Shown: positions 28,231 through 36,092 of the stretch, one piece after another
Numbering within the stretch: position 1 is the first letter of the stretch
Layout of the letters: every line of letters starts with the position of its first letter
Source of the DNA: Candidatus Nanopelagicales bacterium
GTDB taxonomy: Bacteria; Actinomycetota; Actinomycetes; S36-B12
Reading direction: 5' to 3'
Assembly (NCBI GenBank): GCA_017854795.1
Contig: JAFMHB010000008.1
Location: forward strand, 34,308-94,449
DNA: 60,142 bases
Notes under the pieces: model-generated
What the model was told of the DNA's origin: nothing
Database searches by the model: none
What the model saw: only the letters and a program-made list of their open reading frames with translations
Translations under genes and position numbers: made by a program

Positions 28231-28653
28231 GTGCGTAAGCATTTCGGAGCCCTGCTAGTTAAGAAATTCATCCCACAAATATCCGCATACGCTCACTGCG
28301 ATCTTCCCTGCGGTGTCTATGACCCCGCACAGGCTCGCTTAGAGGCCGAGTCGGTCAAGGTTTGCATGGAAAAGCACAACGCAACGGACGATATGGACTT
28401 CAAGGCGCGCGCCCTCCTTGTCAAAGAACAGCGCTCGCACTTGGTCAAGGAGCACCTTTGGGTTCTTTGGACCGACTACTTCAAGGCCCCACACTTTGAG
28501 AAGTACCCCAATCTCAATGAACTGTTCAACGAAGCAACCAAGCTTGCCGGTGCAGGTGGAACCAAGGGCACCGTTGATGTTGCAGTTGCAGATCAGCTAC
28601 TGGCCAAGATCGACGAAATTGCAGTCATTTTCTGGGAGACCAAAAAAGCATAA
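28231..28653 (+). CDS. sodN: Nickel-containing superoxide dismutase
   Basis: Dismutates superoxide in the cytosol. The 140-residue precursor has a 21-residue propeptide ending ...ISAYA followed by the nickel hook HCDLPCGVY: H22, C23 and C27 become His1, Cys2 and Cys6 after trimming by SodX. The rest is a four-helix bundle (VKVCMEKH..., RSHLVKEHLWVLWTDYF). Starts at GTG with AGGAG seven bases before. Followed by a very stable hairpin at 28677-28730. Confidence 0.97.
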   Translation: MRKHFGALLVKKFIPQISAYAHCDLPCGVYDPAQARLEAESVKVCMEKHNATDDMDFKARALLVKEQRSHLVKEHLWVLWTDYFKAPHFEKYPNLNELFNEATKLAGAGGTKGTVDVAVADQLLAKIDEIAVIFWETKKA

Positions 28654-28676
28654 GTTGGTCAACGACATTGTTTTTT

Positions 28677-28730
28677 CATGGAAACGACCGTGAATCCCTC
28701 CAGCGAGTGGGGTTCACGGTCGTTTCCATG
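28677..28730. terminator. 22-bp hairpin between sodN and the convergent AOC-barrel gene
   Basis: Arms 28677-28698 and 28709-28730 pair over 22 bases (one G-T), with a 10-base loop (TCCAGCGAGT). Eighteen outer pairs are perfect. It lies between the two convergent stop codons and could end both transcripts. There is no downstream U-tract on either strand; the plus-strand T6 lies before the hairpin. It is therefore not a canonical intrinsic terminator and may instead protect 3' ends. Confidence 0.65.
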
Positions 28731-28741
28731 TATAGCCGGAT

Positions 28742-29242
28742 TTAATTGTCTAAAACAATCACGTGCCGGTAGCTTCCATCGGCGCGCTTGGTCGTAATGA
28801 CCTCACCTTGAGCCGACCGATATTTTCCGGTACCACCCACAACAGCGATTCTTACAGGAGCGTTGTCGTTATTAAAGTTTGTTGTTCCCTTGGCAGCGTA
28901 AATTGAAGTTCCCAACGCCACGATCTGTCCACGCGGAAGGACAAACACCAATTCACGGTAGCGAACAGTTGCCTCCCCTGATTCAGGAAACAAATTAATC
29001 ACTGTGGTTTGACCCGTGAGTAGGCCGATCCGCTTATTGGTAGTGCTACGCAATAAACCCTCGAAATACAACGTTGAGCCAGTTTGCCCGATTTCCACGA
29101 CTTTCTCATTTTGCTGAATTACAGGAGCTTCCTGTATCACCACAATTTTGTCCGTCGCGGCACTTGCTGGTGTGCCGATCCCCATTGACACGGCTAATGC
29201 ACTTATGGCTGTTCCTAGGATTATTCTGCGTGCGAATCCCAT
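28742..29242 (-). CDS. Secreted protein with allene-oxide-cyclase-barrel-like domain
   Basis: A 166-residue exported protein. ATG 29242 has GGAGGAAG upstream and gives a signal peptide ending PASA/A. A longer frame from 29479 is not supported. The mature part looks like an eight-stranded calycin-type barrel: LYFEGLL near the start, VRYRELVFVLP in the middle and the family-like VVGGTGKYRSAQGEV at the end. AOC-barrel proteins in bacteria have no settled function. The fold call comes from these sequence patterns. Confidence 0.7.
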   Translation of the reverse strand: MGFARRIILGTAISALAVSMGIGTPASAATDKIVVIQEAPVIQQNEKVVEIGQTGSTLYFEGLLRSTTNKRIGLLTGQTTVINLFPESGEATVRYRELVFVLPRGQIVALGTSIYAAKGTTNFNNDNAPVRIAVVGGTGKYRSAQGEVITTKRADGSYRHVIVLDN

Positions 29243-29369
29243 GTTTCTACTTCCTCCGAGGTCTATCTTAATCGGAGTGTTGACAATACAGAGTACTCTC
29301 GCAACGTTCACCCAATACGACACCGCCACAAAGGCGTTAATGGAATGAGTTAATGGAATGAAAGGCGTC

Positions 29370-29864
29370 ATGACGAATTTTGTTGTCCGACCAGCTACTC
29401 CACAAGACATCCCAACCATTCTCGCGATGGTCACCGAACTTGCAGAGTACGAGCGTGCCGCCGTTGAAGCAGTAGCCACTGTTGCTGACTTTGAATCGGC
29501 ACTTTTTGGCGAAAACCCTGCAGTTTTCGCGGTGCTGGCAGAGGTTGAGGGACAAACCGCTGGTTTTGCCCTTTACTTCAGGAATTTCTCCACGTGGTTG
29601 GGCAAGCACGGTATCTACCTCGAAGACCTTTATGTTCGACCGGAATTTCGCGGAAGTGGAATAGGACAAGGACTTCTGTCACACCTTTCGCAAATTTGTG
29701 TTGATAACGGTTATCCACGTTTTGAATGGTGGGTTTTGGATTGGAATGAAAGTGCACGAAAAGTTTATGACCATTTAGGCGCAAAGGCTCTCACCGAGTG
29801 GATCCCCTATCGCGTTACCGGTGATGCTCTCATTGACCTAGCCGCAAAGGCTCAACAGTCGTGA
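29370..29864 (+). CDS. GNAT acetyltransferase, spermidine/thialysine N-acetyltransferase-like
   Basis: About 164 residues. The acetyl-CoA motif is VRPEFRGSGIGQGLL; FRNFSTWLGKHGIYLEDLYV is characteristic of the SSAT2/diamine acetyltransferase branch, as is the Tyr in WNESARKVYDHLGA. Substrate is probably a diamine, polyamine or amino acid analogue; this is family-based. I prefer the ATG at 29370 (AAAGG just upstream) over one four codons earlier. The stop overlaps the start of the next gene (GTGA), linking it to the anti-sigma/sigma pair. Confidence 0.82.
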   Translation: MTNFVVRPATPQDIPTILAMVTELAEYERAAVEAVATVADFESALFGENPAVFAVLAEVEGQTAGFALYFRNFSTWLGKHGIYLEDLYVRPEFRGSGIGQGLLSHLSQICVDNGYPRFEWWVLDWNESARKVYDHLGAKALTEWIPYRVTGDALIDLAAKAQQS

Positions 29865-30244
29865 CCAAATCCCCTGAGATCTCACTCTGCGTTCCTAACC
29901 AGGCCGAGTACCTCAGAGTCATTCGACAAATCGCCATGGTGGTGGGGGCGAAAGCCGATTTAACCCTTGAAGCTCTCGACGAAGGCCAACTTGCCAGTGA
30001 CGAAGCGGCCAATATCTTGATGAAATTTGCTCAGCCGGATGACGTGCTCTATTTTGATTGGTCAGTTCAACCAGGCTCATTGCACCTTCGATCTAGGACC
30101 CGCTGTCTTTTGCCTGAACTCCCTGATTTGCCCGAGACTTTAGAGTACGCCTGGGTGATCATCCAAGCGATTACCAGCGAACTCGATATATTCCTTAAAG
30201 ATGGCCAAGTCCACGTGAATCTCACCGTAACAAGTGCCCGGTAA
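29861..30244 (+). CDS. RsbW-like protein lacking the ATP lid, putative anti-sigma factor
   Basis: A 127-residue protein that begins like an RsbW/SpoIIAB serine kinase (LCVPNQAEYLRVIRQIAMVVGA) and has the helix with E48 and N51 (LASDEAANILM) aligning with the N-box. The following glycine-rich ATP-binding G boxes (GxGL) are absent: the chain goes through a beta-rich stretch to TVTSAR. It overlaps the acetyltransferase by 4 bases and ends 2 bases before the sigma factor, the usual place for a cognate anti-sigma factor. Family assignment is moderate; function is inferred from context. Confidence 0.6.
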   Translation: MTKSPEISLCVPNQAEYLRVIRQIAMVVGAKADLTLEALDEGQLASDEAANILMKFAQPDDVLYFDWSVQPGSLHLRSRTRCLLPELPDLPETLEYAWVIIQAITSELDIFLKDGQVHVNLTVTSAR

Positions 30245-30246
30245 AC

Positions 30247-30969
30247 ATGCTCAGCCCTGGTGCAGTGAATGCCTTGATAGTGGAATTGCGCGCACCTGAT
30301 GTAACTGAATCTCGGGCTGACGAGATCAAGAGCGAGATTGTTGCTGGACATCAGGGTTTGATTCGCCACTTCATCCGATTGCGAGACCCTCAAATTTATG
30401 AAGACCTCGTGCAGATTGGCACGATTGGAGTCTTGGCTGCCATTGATAAATTCGATCTTGATCGAAATGTGTCATTCGGAACCTTTGCCAGCGAATACAT
30501 TAAAGGTGAACTTTCCCATTTCTATCGTGATGACGGCACTATAAGAATCTCTCGGTCCGTTCAATCACATCTGGGTCAAATCCGAACAGCGCAAGACGCC
30601 TTCGTTACCCAGAACAATGCCCAACCAAGTTTCACCGAGCTTGAAAATTGTGTAAATCTCAATCGAGGCGAAATTTTCAATGCCCTGCAGGCTAACTACA
30701 GCACCCACTACAGCTCCCTGAGTGATCCAGATCTCCATATTGACGTCGCTGATTCACGGAATGAATATGACTTCATTGATGAATGGGAATCCGTACGACC
30801 GGCAATCGATTTGCTCACTCCACTTGATCGAAAAATTCTTGGTATGCGCTTTATTGAACAAAAGAAACAGGGAGAGATTGCCAATGAACTCAATATGAAT
30901 CAAATGGCGGTTTCCCGCCGTCTGACTGCGATTCTGGAGCAGCTTCGTCACGAAGTAGATGCCGAGTAA
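30247..30969 (+). CDS. Alternative sigma factor, SigB/SigF family
   Basis: A 240-residue sigma-70 group 3 factor. Region 2 is EDLVQIGTIGVLAAIDKFDL through SFGTFASEYIKGELSHFYRD; region 3 begins IRISRSVQSHL; region 4 has the helix-turn-helix QGEIANELNMNQMAVSRRL. Members direct general-stress or developmental genes and are held by RsbW-type partners, consistent with the upstream gene. Its last 80 bases overlap the convergent membrane-protein gene. Confidence 0.92.
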   Translation: MLSPGAVNALIVELRAPDVTESRADEIKSEIVAGHQGLIRHFIRLRDPQIYEDLVQIGTIGVLAAIDKFDLDRNVSFGTFASEYIKGELSHFYRDDGTIRISRSVQSHLGQIRTAQDAFVTQNNAQPSFTELENCVNLNRGEIFNALQANYSTHYSSLSDPDLHIDVADSRNEYDFIDEWESVRPAIDLLTPLDRKILGMRFIEQKKQGEIANELNMNQMAVSRRLTAILEQLRHEVDAE

Positions 30970-31357
30970 CGGTCGGCGTGAACGCGAGAAAGATTCCGAC
31001 TATCGCCGCGAGGGTTACCAGAATCGCAGCCCATTTCTGTAGTAGATCGGTAGCGCCCATCAAAGGCACACTGACAACGAGTGCCAGAAGTTGCGCCAAT
31101 AAGAATGGCGCTCGCGCCCAACGTTTCGCCGCGAACCACCCACCTGCCACTAGAAGCATTCCCAGCCCAAAAAATAGGAAAATGACGACCTCTAGAGTCA
31201 CACCTGACGCGTTAGCTACTTCGTTTGGTCCACTAACGCCGAATCGGGCCACCCCAACGACGATAAGAACCGCGTAGGCAACATAAAAGACTCCCTGAAC
31301 GCCACTGAGGCCTCCCAAGATTTGCAAACGTCTGATTACCGATGTCTCACCCTTCAC
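30890..31357 (-). CDS. Four-helix membrane protein, function unknown
   Basis: A 155-residue protein with four predicted membrane helices (GVFYVAYAVLIVVGVARF; LEVVIFLFFGLGMLLVAGGWF; LLAQLLALVVSVPL; AAILVTLAAIVGIFLAF) and a hydrophilic C-terminal tail. I do not recognise a named family. The final 80 bases are antisense to region 4 of the sigma factor. The gene is divergent from the lipid kinase with a 66-bp gap. Confidence 0.7.
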   Translation of the reverse strand: MKGETSVIRRLQILGGLSGVQGVFYVAYAVLIVVGVARFGVSGPNEVANASGVTLEVVIFLFFGLGMLLVAGGWFAAKRWARAPFLLAQLLALVVSVPLMGATDLLQKWAAILVTLAAIVGIFLAFTPTVTRHLLRDEAAPESQSDGGKPPFDSY

Positions 31358-31423
31358 TTCTTCAGCCTAACGCTGCAGGCAGCTCGTGAGACGCCAACGT
31401 GGGGCAAGTCAGCGTAGAGTGAG

Positions 31424-32383
31424 ATGGTGCGCGCACTACTGGTAGCCAATCCGAATGCAACAAGTACCTCACCCCGCGTCATAGACGTGATTGTGAGAGC
31501 GCTTTCACATGAACTTGACCTTGAAGTAACGATGACAACCCACAAGGGACATGCGCAATCAATTGGCGAGTACGCGGTTGAGGCCGGAATCCCGTTGGTG
31601 ATCACTCTTGGCGGGGATGGCGTGGTCAACGAAGTGATCAATGGAATCATGTTCGCAGATCCGGAGAAAAGTAAGCCAGCGATTGCGCCGATTCCTGGCG
31701 GAAGTGGCAATGTTTTTGTTCGTGCATTGGGGCTTCCCATTGATCCGGTTGAAGCCACCGGTGCGATCATGGAAAGTTGTCGTGCCAATAGGTTTCGCTC
31801 AATCAGTTTGGGCCTAGTTGAGGCGATACGAACGGATGGCGAAGAGTTCAGCCGGTACTTCGCTGCCAACTCGGGGATAGGTCTTGATGCAACGATTATC
31901 GCGACGATGGACAAGGATCGGAAAAAAGGGGCCAACGCTTCGCCGATGCGTTACTTGGGAACCACATTGAGAGAGTATTTTCGTCGCAGTAATCACACTG
32001 CCTCGATAACCATTTCCCGACCTGGAACCCCCAGCATTGATCACGTCTATGTAGCTTTAATCCAGAACTCGTCGCCATGGACGTTCTTTGGCTCCTGGGC
32101 TTTGGATCCCAATCCAGCGGCCAGCTTTGATACCGGGCTTGATGTCTTTATCGTGCGCAAACTTGACCCGATTTCAACAGCTCGAGCCGCCCGCCGAATT
32201 ATCGCGAGAACGCGGCGTAAGACTGCCGCAAGCGCTTACACGAGTTGGCATGACCAACATGCTTTTTCAGTTCAATCAGACCCTGAAGTGCCCATTCAAA
32301 TTGATGGGGAGGCCTTAGGAAGTGTTACACGGGTCAAATTCACACATCACCCTGAAGCGCTTCGGGTGATTCAACCTTGGTAA
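31424..32383 (+). CDS. Diacylglycerol/lipid kinase family protein
   Basis: A 319-residue DAGK-catalytic-domain protein (YegS/BmrU/DgkB type). The nucleotide loop is LGGDGVVNEVING (~residues 65-77), followed by PIPGGSGNVFVRALGLP and, late, a VQIDGE-type motif as IQIDGEALG. It probably phosphorylates diacylglycerol, a sphingoid base or another lipid at the membrane; the substrate is not readable. A 193-codon frame on the opposite strand is a shadow. Confidence 0.9.
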   Translation: MVRALLVANPNATSTSPRVIDVIVRALSHELDLEVTMTTHKGHAQSIGEYAVEAGIPLVITLGGDGVVNEVINGIMFADPEKSKPAIAPIPGGSGNVFVRALGLPIDPVEATGAIMESCRANRFRSISLGLVEAIRTDGEEFSRYFAANSGIGLDATIIATMDKDRKKGANASPMRYLGTTLREYFRRSNHTASITISRPGTPSIDHVYVALIQNSSPWTFFGSWALDPNPAASFDTGLDVFIVRKLDPISTARAARRIIARTRRKTAASAYTSWHDQHAFSVQSDPEVPIQIDGEALGSVTRVKFTHHPEALRVIQPW

Positions 32384-32654
32384 CTGTTCGCGGATAAACA
32401 GACATTTGAGACATTTAACCCATATGTGACCCATTCAACACGAGAAATATGAAATTATCATGAAGTTTCTGTCGTTTCCACTTGTACCCGGCGCCAAGGT
32501 CTGCGAATCTATACCTGCCCTTGTTTTGACGGGCTGGCCGCCTTCCCCCATGGGCCAGTGAAGCGAACCTTCACCCCCAAGTGGAAGCCAGCGCGTGAAA
32601 GCATTCACAAGTGCTGGCAAACCCAGCGCATCAGCACAGATGGAGTGATCCCGC
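32384..32654. other. Gap before whiB1 (271 bp)
   Basis: Probably the whiB1 promoter and leader. Seen directly: two abutting 9-base repeats GACATTTGA/GACATTTAA (32401-32418) and TGTGACCCATTCAACA (32425-32440), a partial match to the Crp-type TGTGA-N6-TCACA palindrome. In Mycobacterium tuberculosis whiB1 is controlled by a Crp-family protein. A GGAG lies ten bases before the ATG. I found no convincing -35/-10 pair. Confidence 0.35.
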
Positions 32655-32909
32655 ATGGACTGGCGCCACGAGGCAGCCTGCCGTGACGAAGACCCTGAGT
32701 TGTTCTTCCCAATCGGCAACACCGGACCAGCATTGGTCCAGATCGAAGAGGCCAAGGCCGTCTGTCGTCGTTGTCCCGTCGTCGACGATTGTTTGCGCTG
32801 GGCACTTGAAACGGGCCAGGATTCAGGCGTGTGGGGTGGGCTCAGTGAAGATGAGCGACGGGCACTTAAGCGCCGTAACGCTCGCCTGCGTGCTCGCACA
32901 TCGGCTTAG
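32655..32909 (+). CDS. whiB1: WhiB1-type iron-sulfur transcriptional regulator
   Basis: Eighty-four residues, the length of mycobacterial WhiB1. The cluster cysteines are C9, C37, C40 and C46 (C-x27-C-x2-C-x5-C); GVWGG and the basic DERRALKRRNAR motif follow. The protein starts MDWRHEAACRDEDPELFFP, which is WhiB1-specific. In M. tuberculosis WhiB1 is essential, binds the main sigma factor and reacts with nitric oxide. It shares its stop with the convergent pdtaS by a 4-base overlap, the same neighbour as in mycobacteria. Confidence 0.96.
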   Translation: MDWRHEAACRDEDPELFFPIGNTGPALVQIEEAKAVCRRCPVVDDCLRWALETGQDSGVWGGLSEDERRALKRRNARLRARTSA

Positions 32910-34426
32910 GCTCCCGCATCACGTCGAGCTAGCGGGACAATTATCCGTACGCTCGTTCCTCGTCCTACCCCATCAGTAAACTCCGTGGGCTCAATTCGCA
33001 CTTGACCATTGAGTTCGCCGACAATCAAATCGGACACAATCGTAAGTCCCAGCCCGACATTCGGGAACTCACTCAGTGACATTGAGGAAGTCATTGGGGA
33101 GCTCATCACACCGATCCCGTTATCAGTCACACTGACGCTCAGCACTCCAACGTCACGCTTTGCTTGTACAAGAATTTTTGTGCATCGCGCATGCTTCACA
33201 CTGTTGTGAATTAATTCCGAGACAGCCATAGCCATCGGCGTTGCAATGCGAGAACTCACGGTACCGATACTGCCTTGCATCGCGGTTTCGAGGTGAACCC
33301 TGTCATCATGAATCAACCCAAGTAGCGATTTGACTAACGCATCAAAATCAATACTCGTGGCCCCTTCGAGCGAAAGCGAATCGTGTATTGCTGCAATGAC
33401 CCCTATGCGGGATTGGGCATCACGCAGTGCTTCGACTACACCAGGGTCGCTCGCGCGCCTACTTTGTAATCTCAACACTGATGTGACCATCTGCAAATTG
33501 TTCTTCACTCGATGATTGATCTCTTTGATTATGGCATCTTTTGTCAGCAATTCCCTTTGATGTTCTCGCACGTCGGTGACATCTTTGATGACAATTACCG
33601 TGGATTGAGTGCCTTTTCCAAGGCTCGAAGTTGTGACCACCGGGCATAAAAAATACGAGGCCAGCATCAACGTTGCACCATGGCCATCGAGGTCTGCCAA
33701 TGTGGACGCGCCACCGCGAGCCAACTTGACCAATGGTGCGGACATTCCTGCAGGCGCGACACTCATTTTCTTAACGATTTCAAAAAACTGCTGACCCACT
33801 AAGTCAAGGGCCAAACCCATTTTCCGAAAAGAACTCACTGCATTTGGACTGGCAAAGTTAACTTTCCCCAATGCATCAAGGCGCAGAACGCCGTCACCGG
33901 CTCGAGGCATTTCCCATGTGTCAAATTCGTCGAGAGATTCGGGTAACCACGACTGCCCATCGGCGATCATCGAAAATATTGCATCAGCGCTCTCTAAATA
34001 GACCTGTTCCAACTGACCCGCAACGCGTGGCGCTTCACTGGAATGGCGAGCGATTACTCCTATCACCCGCTCATCCAGTTTAACGGGAATTGCCTCGACT
34101 CCAACAGGAGAAAGTGGTGCATCAATTTCACGCTTTATAGTCGCTCTGCCTAACACTTCAGCCTGATCGAGATAATGGAATCTCCCCCGCGGAGCAAAGG
34201 AACCAACAACATCTTCCGCCAAGGATGTGGGTGCGGTAGCCGGGCGTATTTGTGCAACAGCCACCATTCCACCCTCGTTCCACGTCGGGACCCAAAGGAT
34301 CAGGTCGCTCAAGGCTAAATCCGCTAGTAAGGACCAGTTGGACGTAAGGGATGACAGAACGGCGATTGCCTCAGCCGGCAACTCAGTCCGCTCCTGCAAG
34401 GTTTTGGATACATGCCCCACGCCCAC
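32906..34426 (-). CDS. pdtaS: PdtaS-like sensor histidine kinase
   Basis: Cytosolic, about 506 residues: N-terminal GAF-like domain (~1-150), PAS domain (~170-285), HisKA_2 dimerisation segment with phospho-acceptor His in EINHRVKNNLQMV, and a HATPase domain with N-box ELIHNSVKHA and G-boxes DNGIG and GLGLTIV. The architecture and the convergent whiB1 match M. tuberculosis PdtaS (Rv3220c), which phosphorylates an ANTAR RNA-binding regulator. No such regulator is in the window. Start is a GTG; the exact codon is uncertain. Confidence 0.92.
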   Translation of the reverse strand: MGVGHVSKTLQERTELPAEAIAVLSSLTSNWSLLADLALSDLILWVPTWNEGGMVAVAQIRPATAPTSLAEDVVGSFAPRGRFHYLDQAEVLGRATIKREIDAPLSPVGVEAIPVKLDERVIGVIARHSSEAPRVAGQLEQVYLESADAIFSMIADGQSWLPESLDEFDTWEMPRAGDGVLRLDALGKVNFASPNAVSSFRKMGLALDLVGQQFFEIVKKMSVAPAGMSAPLVKLARGGASTLADLDGHGATLMLASYFLCPVVTTSSLGKGTQSTVIVIKDVTDVREHQRELLTKDAIIKEINHRVKNNLQMVTSVLRLQSRRASDPGVVEALRDAQSRIGVIAAIHDSLSLEGATSIDFDALVKSLLGLIHDDRVHLETAMQGSIGTVSSRIATPMAMAVSELIHNSVKHARCTKILVQAKRDVGVLSVSVTDNGIGVMSSPMTSSMSLSEFPNVGLGLTIVSDLIVGELNGQVRIEPTEFTDGVGRGTSVRIIVPLARRDAGA

Positions 34427-34457
34427 ACACTAACGTGACCCCATGAAAGGTGACCCC

Positions 34458-36092
34458 ATGAACCACAACGAATCCAAGTCAGAGGAAATGCCCGCAGCAG
34501 GTCACCAAGTGATCGCCGCAGCCGAAAAGTTTGGAGTGAAGCATCTCTTCACGCTCTCTGGTGCCCATATTTTTCCACTTTATGACGCCTGTGAGAAACG
34601 ACCAAACGCGCCTGAGCTCGTTGACACCCGAAGCGAACAAACTGCCGGCTTCGCTGCTGAAGCGACCGCACGACTCACTCGTACCCCTGGATTCGTTGCG
34701 GCAACTGCCGGTCCAGGTGTCACCAACCTGCTCACGCCCATCACCAGCGCCCTTTTTAATGGGGCACCCGTCGTAGCGATTGGTGGCCGATCCCCCGATT
34801 TCCGCTGGGGTCTTGGCGCATTACAGGAATTGGATCAGCCTCCCTTATTTTCATCAGTGACGAAATCGGCGAATACCGCACACGATTGTCTTCATGTAGG
34901 TCTCTTGACTGAGGAAGCATTCGCGACTGCACTCTCACCGCACCAAGGACCAACCTTCCTCGACATCCCAATGGACATACTCTTTACGCCAGCACCATTA
35001 AGCCCTGAGCCATTCGCGCAGATCAATCCACCCGCTGCGGATCTTTCTCATCTTGATACAGCCCTTGACCTAATCCGAAGAGCACAACGGCCTATTTTTA
35101 TTGCAGGTGGTGATATTTGGCAAAACCGAGCTGAGGAAATATTCGTCCGTTTCATCGAGGCGGTGCGCATCCCTGTCATTGTTAATGGAATGGCGCGAGG
35201 CATCCTTGCTCCATCCGATCCGCTGCTAGTTACTCCCGCGCGGTCATACGCCCTCAAAAATGCCGACCTCGTGATCGTGGCCGGTACCCCACTTGATTTT
35301 CGACTCGGCTACGGAGACTTCGGAGACGCGCGCGTAGTTTTTATTACCGATGATCCCCGGTCGTCACTCCAAGTCAAGGCAACTCGAATCACCGGTGACC
35401 TACCTGGGCTGATCAACACTCTCAAGGACCAGCTCACCGTCCCCATGGGTACAGATGCTTGGCGAATTGATCTAGCGGAACGCAGTACTCAAATTCGAAT
35501 GGGTAACCAAGAACTCATGAATACCCGTTGCGAACTAATCCACCCGGCTGAGATTTATGGTGCACTGATTCCGCGCCTCACCGAATCCACGATCACAATT
35601 GGCGACGGCGGGGATTTTGTCTCATTCGCAGGGAAGTTCATCGAACCAAACCGCCCAGGACGCTGGCTGGATCCAGGACCTTTTGGCGCTCTGGGAACTG
35701 CCATGGGTTACACATTGGCCGCCGGTAAAGCATTCCCTAGTGATCCCCTTGTCGTTCTCCTAGGTGATGGCGCTGCCGGGTTTTCCCTGATGGATGTGGA
35801 TTCACTCGTGCGGCACAATGTTCCGGCGACAATTCTTATTGGGAATAACTCGGGCTGGGGCCTTGAACGTCACCCGATGCGTTTCCTTTACGGCTATGAC
35901 GTTCTCGCCGACCTCGAACCAAGCCGCTACGACCAGGTTGTGAGCGCACTGGGTGGCGCAGGCGAAGTGGTTACCGACATTACTGACTTGGGCCCAGCAT
36001 TGGACCGCGCCATGAATTCTGGGGTTCCCTACGTGGTTAACGTCATGACCGATCCAGAGGTGGCTTATCCGCGGACAACAACCGGTATCTAG
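34458..36092 (+). CDS. Acetolactate-synthase-like TPP enzyme (IlvG/IlvX type)
   Basis: A 544-residue TPP enzyme with all three domains. The catalytic Glu is in DTRSEQTAGFAAEATAR, the phosphate and Mg site is LGDGAAGFSLMDVDSLVRHNVP...IGNNSGWG. It looks closer to the stand-alone IlvG/oxalyl-CoA-decarboxylase-like branch than to IlvB, and no small subunit gene is adjacent, so acetolactate synthesis is not certain. The ATG at 34458 has AAAGG seven bases upstream; an in-frame ATG at 34443 arises from a 15-bp tandem duplication and lacks it. Convergent 4-base overlap with the thioesterase. Confidence 0.85.
   Translation: MNHNESKSEEMPAAGHQVIAAAEKFGVKHLFTLSGAHIFPLYDACEKRPNAPELVDTRSEQTAGFAAEATARLTRTPGFVAATAGPGVTNLLTPITSALFNGAPVVAIGGRSPDFRWGLGALQELDQPPLFSSVTKSANTAHDCLHVGLLTEEAFATALSPHQGPTFLDIPMDILFTPAPLSPEPFAQINPPAADLSHLDTALDLIRRAQRPIFIAGGDIWQNRAEEIFVRFIEAVRIPVIVNGMARGILAPSDPLLVTPARSYALKNADLVIVAGTPLDFRLGYGDFGDARVVFITDDPRSSLQVKATRITGDLPGLINTLKDQLTVPMGTDAWRIDLAERSTQIRMGNQELMNTRCELIHPAEIYGALIPRLTESTITIGDGGDFVSFAGKFIEPNRPGRWLDPGPFGALGTAMGYTLAAGKAFPSDPLVVLLGDGAAGFSLMDVDSLVRHNVPATILIGNNSGWGLERHPMRFLYGYDVLADLEPSRYDQVVSALGGAGEVVTDITDLGPALDRAMNSGVPYVVNVMTDPEVAYPRTTTGI

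Noticed and set aside
31354-31935. 193-codon reverse frame opposite the lipid kinase
   Set aside because: Low-complexity Ser/Pro/Ile composition typical of an antisense shadow; the kinase frame has clear motifs.
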